Positions 8,290-15,366 of a stretch of DNA of 27,319 bases are shown piece by piece. How positions within the stretch are numbered: position 1 is the stretch's first letter; every line of letters begins with the position of its first letter. The DNA lies in contig CAZTUT010000022.1 of the NCBI GenBank assembly GCA_964616395.1, positions 1 through 27,319 on the forward strand, written 5' to 3'. Made by a program: the position numbers and the translations under genes. Origin of the DNA: JALHMQ01 sp964616395 (GTDB lineage: Bacteria > Pseudomonadota > Gammaproteobacteria > Burkholderiales > Burkholderiaceae_F). The notes beneath the pieces are model-generated. The model was not told the DNA's origin. It did not search any database and was given only the letters and a program-made list of their open reading frames with translations.

Positions 8290-9240
8290 CTAGCGCCGGG
8301 CGCGCGTTCGCAGTCCGCCGAAACGGCTGCGCGGATGCATGCCGGCCAGGTAGACCGCCGCCATCGGCTCCATCGGCGTCTGGCCGATGCCCAGCTCCGG
8401 CGCCGGCCGGAACGGCTGCACGCTGGCGACGTTGTCGCGCTTCATCGAGTCGAGGTTGTCGCGCGACATCAGCGGCTCGCCGGGCGCCATCTCCATCAGC
8501 CGCGCCTGGATACGGGCCAGCGCATCGGGCAGCCCGACCACCGCACGCGGATGGCCGCCGGCGCGCGCCGAGAACGCGACCAACTCGCGCAGCGTGTACA
8601 CGGTGGGGCCGGCCAGCTCGTAGGTGCGGCCATAGGTGGCCGGGTTGTCGAGCGCGTTGGCGAACGCAAGCGCAACGTCATCGACGCACACCGGCTGGAA
8701 ACGCACGTCGGCACCGGCCAGCGGAATCAGCGGCGCAACCCGCGCCAGCGCCGCGAAGGTGTTGAGGAAGCGGTCCTCCGGTCCGAATACGACCGACGGC
8801 TGGAAGATCGTCCAGTCCAGCCCGCTGGCGCGCACATGGGCCTCGGCCGCCCCCTTGCTGCGCTGGTACATCGACGGGCCCTGCGGATCAGCGCCGAGCG
8901 CGCTCATCTGCAGGAAGCGGCGCACCTTGTGGCGCGCGCAGGCGGCCACCGCACGCCGGGTGAGTTCGGCGTGGGCACGCATGAAGTCCGACTCGCGACC
9001 CTGCAGGATGCCAACCAGGTTGATCACCGCGTCGTGCCCGGCCACCAGCGCATCCAGCGCGGCGTCGTCGTGAATGTTCGCCTCGATCACCTCACAGGTG
9101 GGCAGCGTGATCAGGTGCTTGGCATGGTCGCGCCGGCGCGATGGCACACGTACGCGGCAGCCGCGCTCCACCAGCAGGTTGATCAGATGACGTCCGATGA
9201 AGCCGGAACCGCCGAGGACGAGAACTTGGGTGTGGCGCAT
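8290..9240 (-). CDS. NDUFA9-like NAD-dependent epimerase/dehydratase (complex I-associated family)
   Basis: This 316-residue atypical SDR starts with the Rossmann motif VLVLGGSGFIGRHL, followed by RVRVPSRRRDHAKHL, NLVGILQ and SALGADPQGPSMYQRSKGAAE, with Y and K in the YxxxK position. It then has GLDWTIFQPSVVFGPEDRFLN and FQPVCVDDVALAFANAL. This pattern is the complex I NDUFA9 subunit-like group, common in Proteobacteria, often annotated as NAD(P)H-binding or epimerase. Whether the bacterial proteins bind complex I or act on a small molecule is unknown. The C-terminal part (MEMAPGEPLMSRDNLDSMKRDNV) is also typical. The ATG at 9240 has only a weak GAG before it; cca follows on the same strand. 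Confidence 0.85.
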   Translation of the reverse strand: MRHTQVLVLGGSGFIGRHLINLLVERGCRVRVPSRRRDHAKHLITLPTCEVIEANIHDDAALDALVAGHDAVINLVGILQGRESDFMRAHAELTRRAVAACARHKVRRFLQMSALGADPQGPSMYQRSKGAAEAHVRASGLDWTIFQPSVVFGPEDRFLNTFAALARVAPLIPLAGADVRFQPVCVDDVALAFANALDNPATYGRTYELAGPTVYTLRELVAFSARAGGHPRAVVGLPDALARIQARLMEMAPGEPLMSRDNLDSMKRDNVASVQPFRPAPELGIGQTPMEPMAAVYLAGMHPRSRFGGLRTRARR

Positions 9241-9285
9241 GGACTCTCAGGCAGAAGCATGGGCTGCGGCGCAGCCTTCAGCGGG

Positions 9286-9291
9286 ATTCTA
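9286..9291 (-). promoter_or_regulatory. Possible -10 element (TAGAAT) for the epimerase-cca unit
   Basis: On the minus strand TAGAAT (five of six consensus bases) lies 45 bases before the epimerase ATG at 9240. A TTGTGC stretch further upstream is about 22 bases away, too far for a normal -35, so the match rests on the -10 alone. Confidence 0.35.
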
Positions 9292-9404
9292 GGAGATCGC
9301 CCCACACCGAGGAGCACAACGCAGCGGCGGCTGACCGGGCGCCTCAGCGCGGACGCGCGTCGTGGCGTGCTGGCGGACCCGCGCAAGCCCGAAGACACCC
9401 GGTA

Positions 9405-9418
9405 TTGCGCCAGATCAA
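9405..9418 (+). promoter_or_regulatory. FNR/ANR/Dnr-like box upstream of the hemerythrin gene
   Basis: TTGCG-CCAG-ATCAA matches the FNR-type consensus TTGAT-N4-ATCAA at eight of ten defined bases, with one perfect half-site. It lies 60 bases before the hemerythrin-domain gene's chosen start and 165 bases before the divergent epimerase gene. Hemerythrin proteins bind O2 or respond to NO, so control by an oxygen- or NO-sensing CRP/FNR regulator would make sense. This is inferred from one imperfect site, and no well-placed -10 was found. Confidence 0.35.
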
Positions 9419-9478
9419 ACACATTTCAGATCGCGTTGGCGCAGACCCTTAGGAACAATTGCCTACGTACGCCGGCCG

Positions 9479-10120
9479 ATGCAAGACTGCCCGCTTTGGG
9501 CGACCCCATCGCCCGCACCGACTGCGCCCAACGCCTTGATTGATCTTCCCGATTTCCGCATGCCGGCAGGCGGCTTTTCCGACCCACTGGAGTTGTGGTC
9601 GGCCGCCCATCAGCGCGCGCAGCGGGTGGGGCTGCTGATCCGCCGGCTGTTCGATCACGCCCGCGAGCAGCCTCCCAGCGACGCCACGCGGACGACTGCT
9701 GCCGAGATCCGTCGCTACATGCGCGAGGCCGGGCCGCGCCATCACGCCGACGAGCATGACAACCTGTTCCCGCGGCTGCGGGAGCGGCTGGCCGCGCTGC
9801 CGCGCGGTCGCGGCCGCAAGACGCTGGCGCTGATGACGCAGCTGGAACACGACGAGCCCGAACTGCTCCGGCTGTGGCGGCAGGTCGATGCCGCACTCGG
9901 CTACATGGACACCCAGGCGCCGACCGACGCGCAGCAGGCGGCCGCCGCCGAGTTCGTGGATCGATTCCTGCATCATCATCACGCCGAGGATCAGCTGCTG
10001 ACGGGCGTTGCCCGCGAGGTGCTGACCGCGGCCGATCTGGCCGAGATCGGCGAGGCCATGGCCGTGCGGCGCGGCACTACCTGGGCGCAGATCGCGCGCG
10101 CGCCGGCTGCAGTCTCCTAG
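9479..10120 (+). CDS. Hemerythrin HHE-domain protein
   Basis: The 213-residue protein has the four-helix hemerythrin pattern with likely di-iron ligands. These are H44 in WSAAHQRAQRV, the H88/H89 and E92 cluster in PRHHADEHDNLFPRL, H124 in QLEHDEPEL, and the RFLHHHHAEDQLL segment (H165-168, E170). Members bind a non-haem di-iron site and take part in O2 or NO sensing or iron handling; the specific role is unknown. I chose the ATG at 9479 because the segment from LIDLPDF onward resembles homologues and would be cut by the next ATG (9560). Neither start has a good Shine-Dalgarno, and an AGGA at 9450-9453 is too distant. Its stop overlaps that of the convergent exonuclease gene in a shared CTAG. 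Confidence 0.85.
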   Translation: MQDCPLWATPSPAPTAPNALIDLPDFRMPAGGFSDPLELWSAAHQRAQRVGLLIRRLFDHAREQPPSDATRTTAAEIRRYMREAGPRHHADEHDNLFPRLRERLAALPRGRGRKTLALMTQLEHDEPELLRLWRQVDAALGYMDTQAPTDAQQAAAAEFVDRFLHHHHAEDQLLTGVAREVLTAADLAEIGEAMAVRRGTTWAQIARAPAAVS

Positions 10121-10833
10121 CGCTTTCCGAGCCAGTGCTGCGCCCGGGTCATTTCGATCAGGTGCTGCGGGCAGGTCATGTCGAGCGCCTCGGCCTTGCG
10201 CAGGCAGATCTGCAGCATCTGCGCGGTGGCCAGCGCATCGGCCAACGCATCGTGGCGCGCGATCATCCGTATGCCCATCGTTGCCAGCCAGTCGTCCATC
10301 GTCCGATTGTCGTTGCCGGGATACAGCGCAGGCAGCAGTTCGGCCAGGTCGATCCAGCGGCTCATCGTACGGATGCCCAGATCGGCGCGCAGCGCGCGGT
10401 CCAGCACCGTGCGATCGAACTCGGCGCGGTAGGCCACCAGCGGCGCATGGGCGACGTACTCCATGAAGCCGATCAGCGCCTCGCTGCGCTCGATCCCGGC
10501 CAGCTGCCGCTGGCCGCCGATCCGGTGAATCAGGATGTTGTCCACGCTCGAGGCGGCGTGCTGGCGTACCACCAGCTCGAAGCAGTGCGCCAGGTCGATG
10601 ACGCCGCGCTCGACCGCCACCGCGCCGATCGACACCAGCGCGTCGCGGTGCATGTCCATGCCGGTGGTCTCGACATCCACGGTCACGAAGCGCGAGCGCC
10701 GATGCGAATTGCGTGTCGGCGGCGGCGATAGTTCGGTGAGCGCCTGCAGCCGGTCCTCGAGCGCCGGCGACAGCGGTTCCCGCGAACGCAGCGCCTCGCG
10801 CAGCGCCTGGCCGATGGAGGAAAGAAGCGACAT
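10117..10833 (-). CDS. DEDDh 3'-5' exonuclease (DnaQ-like)
   Basis: This 238-residue protein carries the DEDDh exonuclease motifs: VDVETTG (D53, E55) for ExoI, a YRAEFDRTVLDRAL segment for ExoII and HDALADALATAQ for ExoIII. It is DnaQ-like but lacks the partner features of a true polymerase III epsilon subunit. The N-terminal 45 residues form an extra helical segment. It sits 12 bases downstream of the cNMP/CBS/DUF294 gene, the usual arrangement in many Proteobacteria, where the two accompany an acetate or other sodium:solute symporter. A signalling-related nuclease role is possible but unproven. The substrate is unknown. Confidence 0.88.
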   Translation of the reverse strand: MSLLSSIGQALREALRSREPLSPALEDRLQALTELSPPPTRNSHRRSRFVTVDVETTGMDMHRDALVSIGAVAVERGVIDLAHCFELVVRQHAASSVDNILIHRIGGQRQLAGIERSEALIGFMEYVAHAPLVAYRAEFDRTVLDRALRADLGIRTMSRWIDLAELLPALYPGNDNRTMDDWLATMGIRMIARHDALADALATAQMLQICLRKAEALDMTCPQHLIEMTRAQHWLGKR

Positions 10834-10845
10834 CGCCCGTCTGTG

Positions 10846-12759
10846 CTACAGCGTCACCGCATAGGTGTCTTTCAACCGCTGCTGCAGCTTGCGCGCCTGC
10901 CGGAATGCTTCCTTGAGCATCCGCTGGTCGACCTCGTTGAGGCGGGAAGGATCGATCCGGTTCGGCGTCGTGCGCTCCGGCGCGCCGGCGGCGCGGTCCT
11001 GGGTCCGCAGCCGCAGCACCTGCAGGAAGTTGAATGCCTCGACCGTAGCCGCAACGTGCCGAGGATCGACCCGCAGTGCTTCACCGGCCTTGCGCAGGCG
11101 GTCGAGCGTACCGGGCTCGCGTATGCCGTGGCCAAGCGCGAATGCGCGCGCGGCATCGACGAAGATCCGCGTGCCGCGTGTCTTCAGGTCGAGCGTGCCG
11201 TCGCCGTCGGGGCCGTCGTCGACCTCGAACGCTCGGATCAGGCCCAGCGGCGGCTCGGTCTGCAGCGCGTTGGCCACCAGCAGACGCAGGAACAGCGTGC
11301 TGTCGACGGTGTGCGCCAGCAGCCAGTCGGTCAGTGCATCGGCCAGTGCCGCATCGCCATACAGCGGCCGCAGGTCGAAGAAGATGTTGGCGTTCAGCAG
11401 CGCGGCCGGGGTCGGCTCCGAAATCCAGTGGATGAAGCGCTGTCGCCATTCATCGGCGCTCAGGCACCACTGCGGGTTCGACGCCATGATGCCGCCCTTG
11501 CACAGCGGGAAGCCAAGAGCATCGAGCGCCCCATTGACCTCGTGCGCGAAGGCCAGCAGCCCATGCCGCGCACGCTCGGTGTCGCCGTCGACCACGCGGA
11601 AGATCAGCGCGTTGTCCTGGTCGGTGGCCAACGTCTGTTCGCCGCGCCCTTCGGAGCCGAGCGCCAGCCAGCACCACTCGATACCGTCGAGCGGATGCTG
11701 CTGCCGCACCTGCGTCAGCACCTCGCGCGTCAGCGCGTCGTTGAGTGCCGCGATCGTGCGCGTCAGCGACTCGCTGCTGGCGCCCTGCGCGAGCAGGTTA
11801 CGCGCCAAATTGCGGATGTCGGCCGCTACATGCTTGAGTGCCGCCACGCTGCGCGCCGCGCGGATCGCCTGGAAGATCTGGCGCAGGCTCACGCGTTGCA
11901 GCTCGAACAGGTCGCGTTCGAACACGGTGCCGACCACCTTGCCGTGATCGACCACGATCACCTGGTTGAAGCCGCCCGCGGCCATCGCTTCCATCGCGTC
12001 GGCCGCGCTGTGCTGGGCCGACAGCGTGATCGGCTGCGGCGTCATCACCTGAGACACCGGCGCGGTCAGCGGCAGGTTGGCGAGCACCACGCGGTCACGC
12101 AGGTCGTTGAGCGTGAACACCCCCAGCGGCGCCTGCGCCGAATCGGTGACGATGATCGATCTCACGCCGCGCTCGCGCATCGCCTCCAGCGCGGTGCGCA
12201 GCGGCGTGTCGAGCGCGCAGGTCACCGGCGCGCCGCGGATCAGGTCGGCCAGCGAGCGTGTCAGCGAGTTTTGGTCGGCCGCCACCTGCGCATAGTGCCG
12301 CTGCAGTTCCGCCAGCGACTGCTGCGCCAGCACGGTCAGCGCCTCGCCGCAGAACGCCGAAAACGCCGGCGAGCGCTGCCGCAACTGCTGGAAGTCATCG
12401 ACGCCAAGCTGGTAGGCAAACACGTCATCGACCGCAACGTAGCTACGCGTGGGCTGGCCGCCGGCCGACAGCGCGCCCACCGGAAAGCATTCGCCCGGCT
12501 GCAGCACCCGGTCGGGCAGCGTGTCCAGGCCGGCAGCACGGCTGGCCACGTGGCCGCTCTGCACAATGTGCAGCGGCGGAAACGCCGACTCGCGATCGAC
12601 GATCACCGCGTCCTTCGGGAAGTACGCGAGCTTCAGCCGCGGCACCAGGAATTCGAAGGCGGCCGCATCGAACGACGAAAACGGCGTGTGGCGCGACAGG
12701 AAATCGCGCACAGAGTCGAACACCAGCGGTGGCGTGGTCGGCGCGGTGGCGTCAGTCAT
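10846..12759 (-). CDS. cNMP-binding / CBS pair / DUF294 nucleotidyltransferase-like protein
   Basis: This 637-residue multidomain protein has four parts. Residues about 20-130 form a cyclic-nucleotide-binding beta roll (HIVQSGHVA ... LQPGECFPVGALS). About 155-275 are two CBS domains (RSIIVTDSAQAPLGVFTLNDL and QVIVVDHGKVVGTVFERDL). From about 330 comes a GlnD-like nucleotidyltransferase fold with ALGSEGRGEQTLATDQDNAL near residue 366, and last a DUF294 C-terminal helical domain. The GSxGRxEQ...DxDN signature keeps the residues expected for an active NTase. Neither the ligand nor the target is known. The ATG at 12759 is preceded by GGAG at 6-base spacing, favouring it over the in-frame start at 12798. 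It is co-oriented with the ActP symporter upstream, across a strong terminator hairpin, and with the exonuclease downstream. Confidence 0.9.
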   Translation of the reverse strand: MTDATAPTTPPLVFDSVRDFLSRHTPFSSFDAAAFEFLVPRLKLAYFPKDAVIVDRESAFPPLHIVQSGHVASRAAGLDTLPDRVLQPGECFPVGALSAGGQPTRSYVAVDDVFAYQLGVDDFQQLRQRSPAFSAFCGEALTVLAQQSLAELQRHYAQVAADQNSLTRSLADLIRGAPVTCALDTPLRTALEAMRERGVRSIIVTDSAQAPLGVFTLNDLRDRVVLANLPLTAPVSQVMTPQPITLSAQHSAADAMEAMAAGGFNQVIVVDHGKVVGTVFERDLFELQRVSLRQIFQAIRAARSVAALKHVAADIRNLARNLLAQGASSESLTRTIAALNDALTREVLTQVRQQHPLDGIEWCWLALGSEGRGEQTLATDQDNALIFRVVDGDTERARHGLLAFAHEVNGALDALGFPLCKGGIMASNPQWCLSADEWRQRFIHWISEPTPAALLNANIFFDLRPLYGDAALADALTDWLLAHTVDSTLFLRLLVANALQTEPPLGLIRAFEVDDGPDGDGTLDLKTRGTRIFVDAARAFALGHGIREPGTLDRLRKAGEALRVDPRHVAATVEAFNFLQVLRLRTQDRAAGAPERTTPNRIDPSRLNEVDQRMLKEAFRQARKLQQRLKDTYAVTL

Positions 12760-12832
12760 GCAGGTCTCCGGCGAAACCGCTGCGCAGCCTGCGCACACGG
12801 CGCTCGATCGCTTTCATTCACCCTCAATGAGA

Positions 12833-12856
12833 AAGGCCCCGCCGCGGCGGGGCCTT
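12833..12856 (-). terminator. Rho-independent terminator after the acetate symporter gene
   Basis: Bases 12833-12856 form a perfect inverted repeat: AAGGCCCCGCC and its complement around a GC-rich centre. On the minus strand it is followed by a short T-rich tail (TTTCTCATT). It lies 45 bases after the symporter stop and 74 bases before the DUF294-gene start, so it ends the DUF485-actP transcript and may allow partial read-through. Confidence 0.8.
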
Positions 12857-12901
12857 GATGCAGCGCAGAGGGCAGCCAGATGCGCCGCCCACCACGCGCC
12901 C

Positions 12902-14809
12902 TCAGTGCGCGTGCGCCTTGGCCGCAAGAATGCCGGTGTTCTGGCGCACGTAAAGCTCGTCCCACATGTCTTCGGCGCGCTTGTCGCGATACAGCAACGA
13001 ACCGAGGATCACTGCGAGGAACCCGAGAGGGATCGAAATCAGGCCGGGATTGCGCAGCTGGAACAGCGGCGCCTCGAGACCGACCAGGCTGGTGTTGTCG
13101 TCCTTGTACTTCTCGATCGTGCCCCGGGCCGCGGCAACGGCCTTGTCGATCGCCGCCTTGTCCTTCTCGGCCTTGGCCACGCGGGCCGCATCGCCGGAGG
13201 CGAGCGCCTCCGCGATCGGCGCCATCTTTGCAGGTGCGCCGTCGATGACCTTCTGCGCGGCCGCCTTGACGGCCTTCGGGTAGGTCATGTTGGGCGACAC
13301 CAGCACCAGGCCAATGGCGGTCAGCGTGCCGATGATCATGCCGGCGACGATGCCGCCGGTATTGCAGCGCTTCCAGTACAGCGTCAGCAGCACGCACGGG
13401 AAGTTTGCCGATGCAGCCACCGCGAACGCCAGCGCGACCAGGTGCGCGACGTTCTGGCCCTTGGCAGCGATGCCGATGATGATCGCCAGCGCCCCGACGA
13501 AGATCGTGGCAACGCGCGCCGCCTTGACCTGCTCCTGCGGTGTCACGTGCTCGCCGCGGATCACGCCGACATAGAGGTCGTGCGCCATCGCGCTGGCAGC
13601 CGCCAGCACCAGACCCGCCACCACCGCGACGATGGTGGCGAAGGCCACGGCCGCAACGAACGCCAGCAGCAGGTTGCCAAAGAACGAGTCCGGCCCGCCG
13701 CCGACGTACTGCGCCAGCAGCGGCGCAGCCATGTTGCCGCCGGCATCGACCGACTTGATCATCGGCGCGCCCACGTTCATCGCAGAGCCGAGGCCGAGGA
13801 ACAGCGTCAGCACATAGAAGCCGCCGATGATCGCCATCGCCCAGATCACCGACTTGCGCGCTTCCTGGGCCGTGGGCACGGTGAAGAACCGCATCAGGAT
13901 GTGCGGCAGGCCGGCGGTGCCGAACACCAGCGCCATGCCGAGCGAGATCTGGTCGATCGGCGCCTTGAAGTACAGCCCGGGCTCAAGGAAGCGCTGGCCC
14001 AGCTCCGCCGGCGACATGTTCTTCGCGGCGTCGCCCAGCAGCAGCGCGGTCTGCGCCTGGATCTTCGGATCGCCGACGGCCGCTTCCAGGAACCCCGGCA
14101 GCGAGAAGCCATATGGCGTCCAGACGAACATCACCAGCAGGATCGAGGCGGTGACCAGCAGGATCGCCTTGATGATCTGCACGTAGGTCGTGGCGACCAT
14201 GCCGCCGAACAGCACGTAGCCGAGCATCAGGATGCCGACCGTGATCACCGAGATTTCGTAGTCGATTCCGATCAGCGTCTTCACCAGTACGCCGCCGCCG
14301 ACCATCTGCGCGGTCAGGTAGAACGTGGACACCGTGATCACCGAGATCGCGCCGACCACCCGGGTCTTCTTCGGGTCGTTGCGATAGGCGAGGATGTCGG
14401 CCAGCGTGTACTTGCCGATGTTGCGGCAGGGTTCGGCGATGACCAGCAGCACGGTGATGTAGGCAACCAGCCAGCCCACCGAGTACATGAAGCCGTCGTA
14501 GCCGTACAGGCTGATCAGGCCGGCAATGCCCAGGAACGAGGCCGCGGACAGGTAGTCGCCGGCGATCGCCCAGCCATTTTGCAGGCCGGAGACGCCGCCA
14601 CCGGCGGTGTAGAAGTCGGCCGCCGACTTGACCCGCTTACTGGCCACGTAGGTGACGAACATCGTCATGCCGATGATGGCCGCGAACACGGCGAAGGTCA
14701 GCCAGCGCCAGTTGGCGCCGACCGCGCCGGCGCTCTGCGCCCAGGCGGGAAAGGCAATCAGCGGCAGCGACAGCGCGCCGGCGCCCAGATAGATCGCGCG
14801 GCGGTTCAT
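12902..14809 (-). CDS. actP: ActP-type cation/acetate symporter (SSS family)
   Basis: This 635-residue sodium:solute symporter starts with a signal-like segment (LSLPLIAFPAWAQ), then about 13 membrane helices. Family landmarks include FYTAGGGVSGLQNGWAIAGDYLSAASFLGI, TYVQIIKAILL, GTAGLPHILMRFFTVP and LALAFAVAASANFPCVLLTLYWKRCN, all close to ActP of E. coli, which takes up acetate and glycolate. Unlike the 549-residue E. coli protein, it has a charged Ala/Lys-rich insertion at about residues 510-576, between the last two helices. Its ATG overlaps the DUF485 stop by four bases (ATGA), the usual yjcH-actP coupling. The real substrate could be another short carboxylate. Confidence 0.9.
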   Translation of the reverse strand: MNRRAIYLGAGALSLPLIAFPAWAQSAGAVGANWRWLTFAVFAAIIGMTMFVTYVASKRVKSAADFYTAGGGVSGLQNGWAIAGDYLSAASFLGIAGLISLYGYDGFMYSVGWLVAYITVLLVIAEPCRNIGKYTLADILAYRNDPKKTRVVGAISVITVSTFYLTAQMVGGGVLVKTLIGIDYEISVITVGILMLGYVLFGGMVATTYVQIIKAILLVTASILLVMFVWTPYGFSLPGFLEAAVGDPKIQAQTALLLGDAAKNMSPAELGQRFLEPGLYFKAPIDQISLGMALVFGTAGLPHILMRFFTVPTAQEARKSVIWAMAIIGGFYVLTLFLGLGSAMNVGAPMIKSVDAGGNMAAPLLAQYVGGGPDSFFGNLLLAFVAAVAFATIVAVVAGLVLAAASAMAHDLYVGVIRGEHVTPQEQVKAARVATIFVGALAIIIGIAAKGQNVAHLVALAFAVAASANFPCVLLTLYWKRCNTGGIVAGMIIGTLTAIGLVLVSPNMTYPKAVKAAAQKVIDGAPAKMAPIAEALASGDAARVAKAEKDKAAIDKAVAAARGTIEKYKDDNTSLVGLEAPLFQLRNPGLISIPLGFLAVILGSLLYRDKRAEDMWDELYVRQNTGILAAKAHAH

Positions 14810-15156
14810 CGCGAGGCTCCCTTGCTGATCTTCTCGGCGTCGGCGATCAGCGCGCGCGCCATGGCATCGAACTCGCGATTGGCACGGCGCGAGTAGTAAA
14901 ACGCGATGGCCCAGGCCACCACGAACTCGGACAGCGCGAACACGATGCCGACGTTGATCGGCCCCCAGACCTTGATCTTGAAGATCTCGGGAAAGTAGGC
15001 CGCTCCGATGGGCAGAAGGAAGTAGTAAGCAACCGAGAAGATCATCAGTCCCATCAGGAACCGGGTCTTCTGGCTGTGCAGGCGCTGAAAGCGCGGATCG
15101 GCGTCGATTGCAGCCCAGTTCAATGCGGGCGCAACCGCGGCGTGTGCGGCGGACAT
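14806..15156 (-). CDS. DUF485 membrane protein (YjcH-like partner of ActP)
   Basis: This 116-residue protein has the DUF485 pattern: DPRFQRLHSQKTRFL near the N-terminus, two membrane helices (about 33-53 and 63-90) and a YYSRRANREFDAMARALI tail. DUF485 proteins are regularly encoded just before ActP-type symporters and are thought to help their assembly or activity. The ATGA overlap with actP supports obligate co-expression. A GGGAGG Shine-Dalgarno lies five bases before the ATG. It is the first gene of the symporter operon. Confidence 0.9.
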   Translation of the reverse strand: MSAAHAAVAPALNWAAIDADPRFQRLHSQKTRFLMGLMIFSVAYYFLLPIGAAYFPEIFKIKVWGPINVGIVFALSEFVVAWAIAFYYSRRANREFDAMARALIADAEKISKGASR

Positions 15157-15171
15157 GCAAGCCTCCCTTGC

Positions 15172-15186
15172 GTACGCTGTGCGTAC
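15172..15186 (-). promoter_or_regulatory. Short inverted repeat in the DUF485-actP leader
   Basis: GTACGC (15172-15177) and GCGTAC (15181-15186) form a perfect six-base inverted repeat with a three-base spacer, 16 bases before the DUF485 ATG and just ahead of its Shine-Dalgarno. It could be an operator or a leader hairpin affecting translation. The short length limits confidence. Confidence 0.3.
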
Positions 15187-15329
15187 TGTCTGTTGGTGTG
15201 CCGGGTGGACGCAGCGGCCGGGTCACCAAGGCCGGGCCACGCCCGAGATTGCCGCCCCGAAGTTGCTGAGGACGGGGAAGCAACGGCACGCAGACTAGGG
15301 AAACTCCCTGTCAGAAACCTTACACTTTT

Positions 15330-15346
15330 TGAATGAAATTCATTGA
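15330..15346. promoter_or_regulatory. AT-rich palindrome upstream of the DUF485-actP operon
   Basis: TGAATGAA (15330-15337) and TTCATTGA (15339-15346) pair at seven of eight positions around a central A. The site lies in an unusually AT-rich patch, 15300-15366, within otherwise GC-rich DNA, about 175 bases before the DUF485 start and just past the lytic transglycosylase stop. The patch is a natural place for the operon promoter, and the palindrome resembles an operator. No regulator can be named from the sequence. The rest of 15157-15366 shows nothing else clear. Confidence 0.35.
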
Positions 15347-15366
15347 CAAATCGGAATTTCTACAAA

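Noticed and set aside
9262..9276. Hairpin GGCTGC-GGC-GCAGCC as a terminator
   Set aside because: It lies in the leader of the epimerase gene with only a TTC following. It is short, and GC-rich repeats of this size are frequent here.
12449..14896. 815-codon open frame on the plus strand over the symporter
   Set aside because: It is the shadow of actP, composed of His/Arg/Asp-rich sequence without motifs.
15200..15250. Sigma-54-like promoter (TGGCCCG...TTGG) on the minus strand upstream of DUF485-actP
   Set aside because: The spacing between the GG and GC elements is one base too short and the -12 GC is missing.
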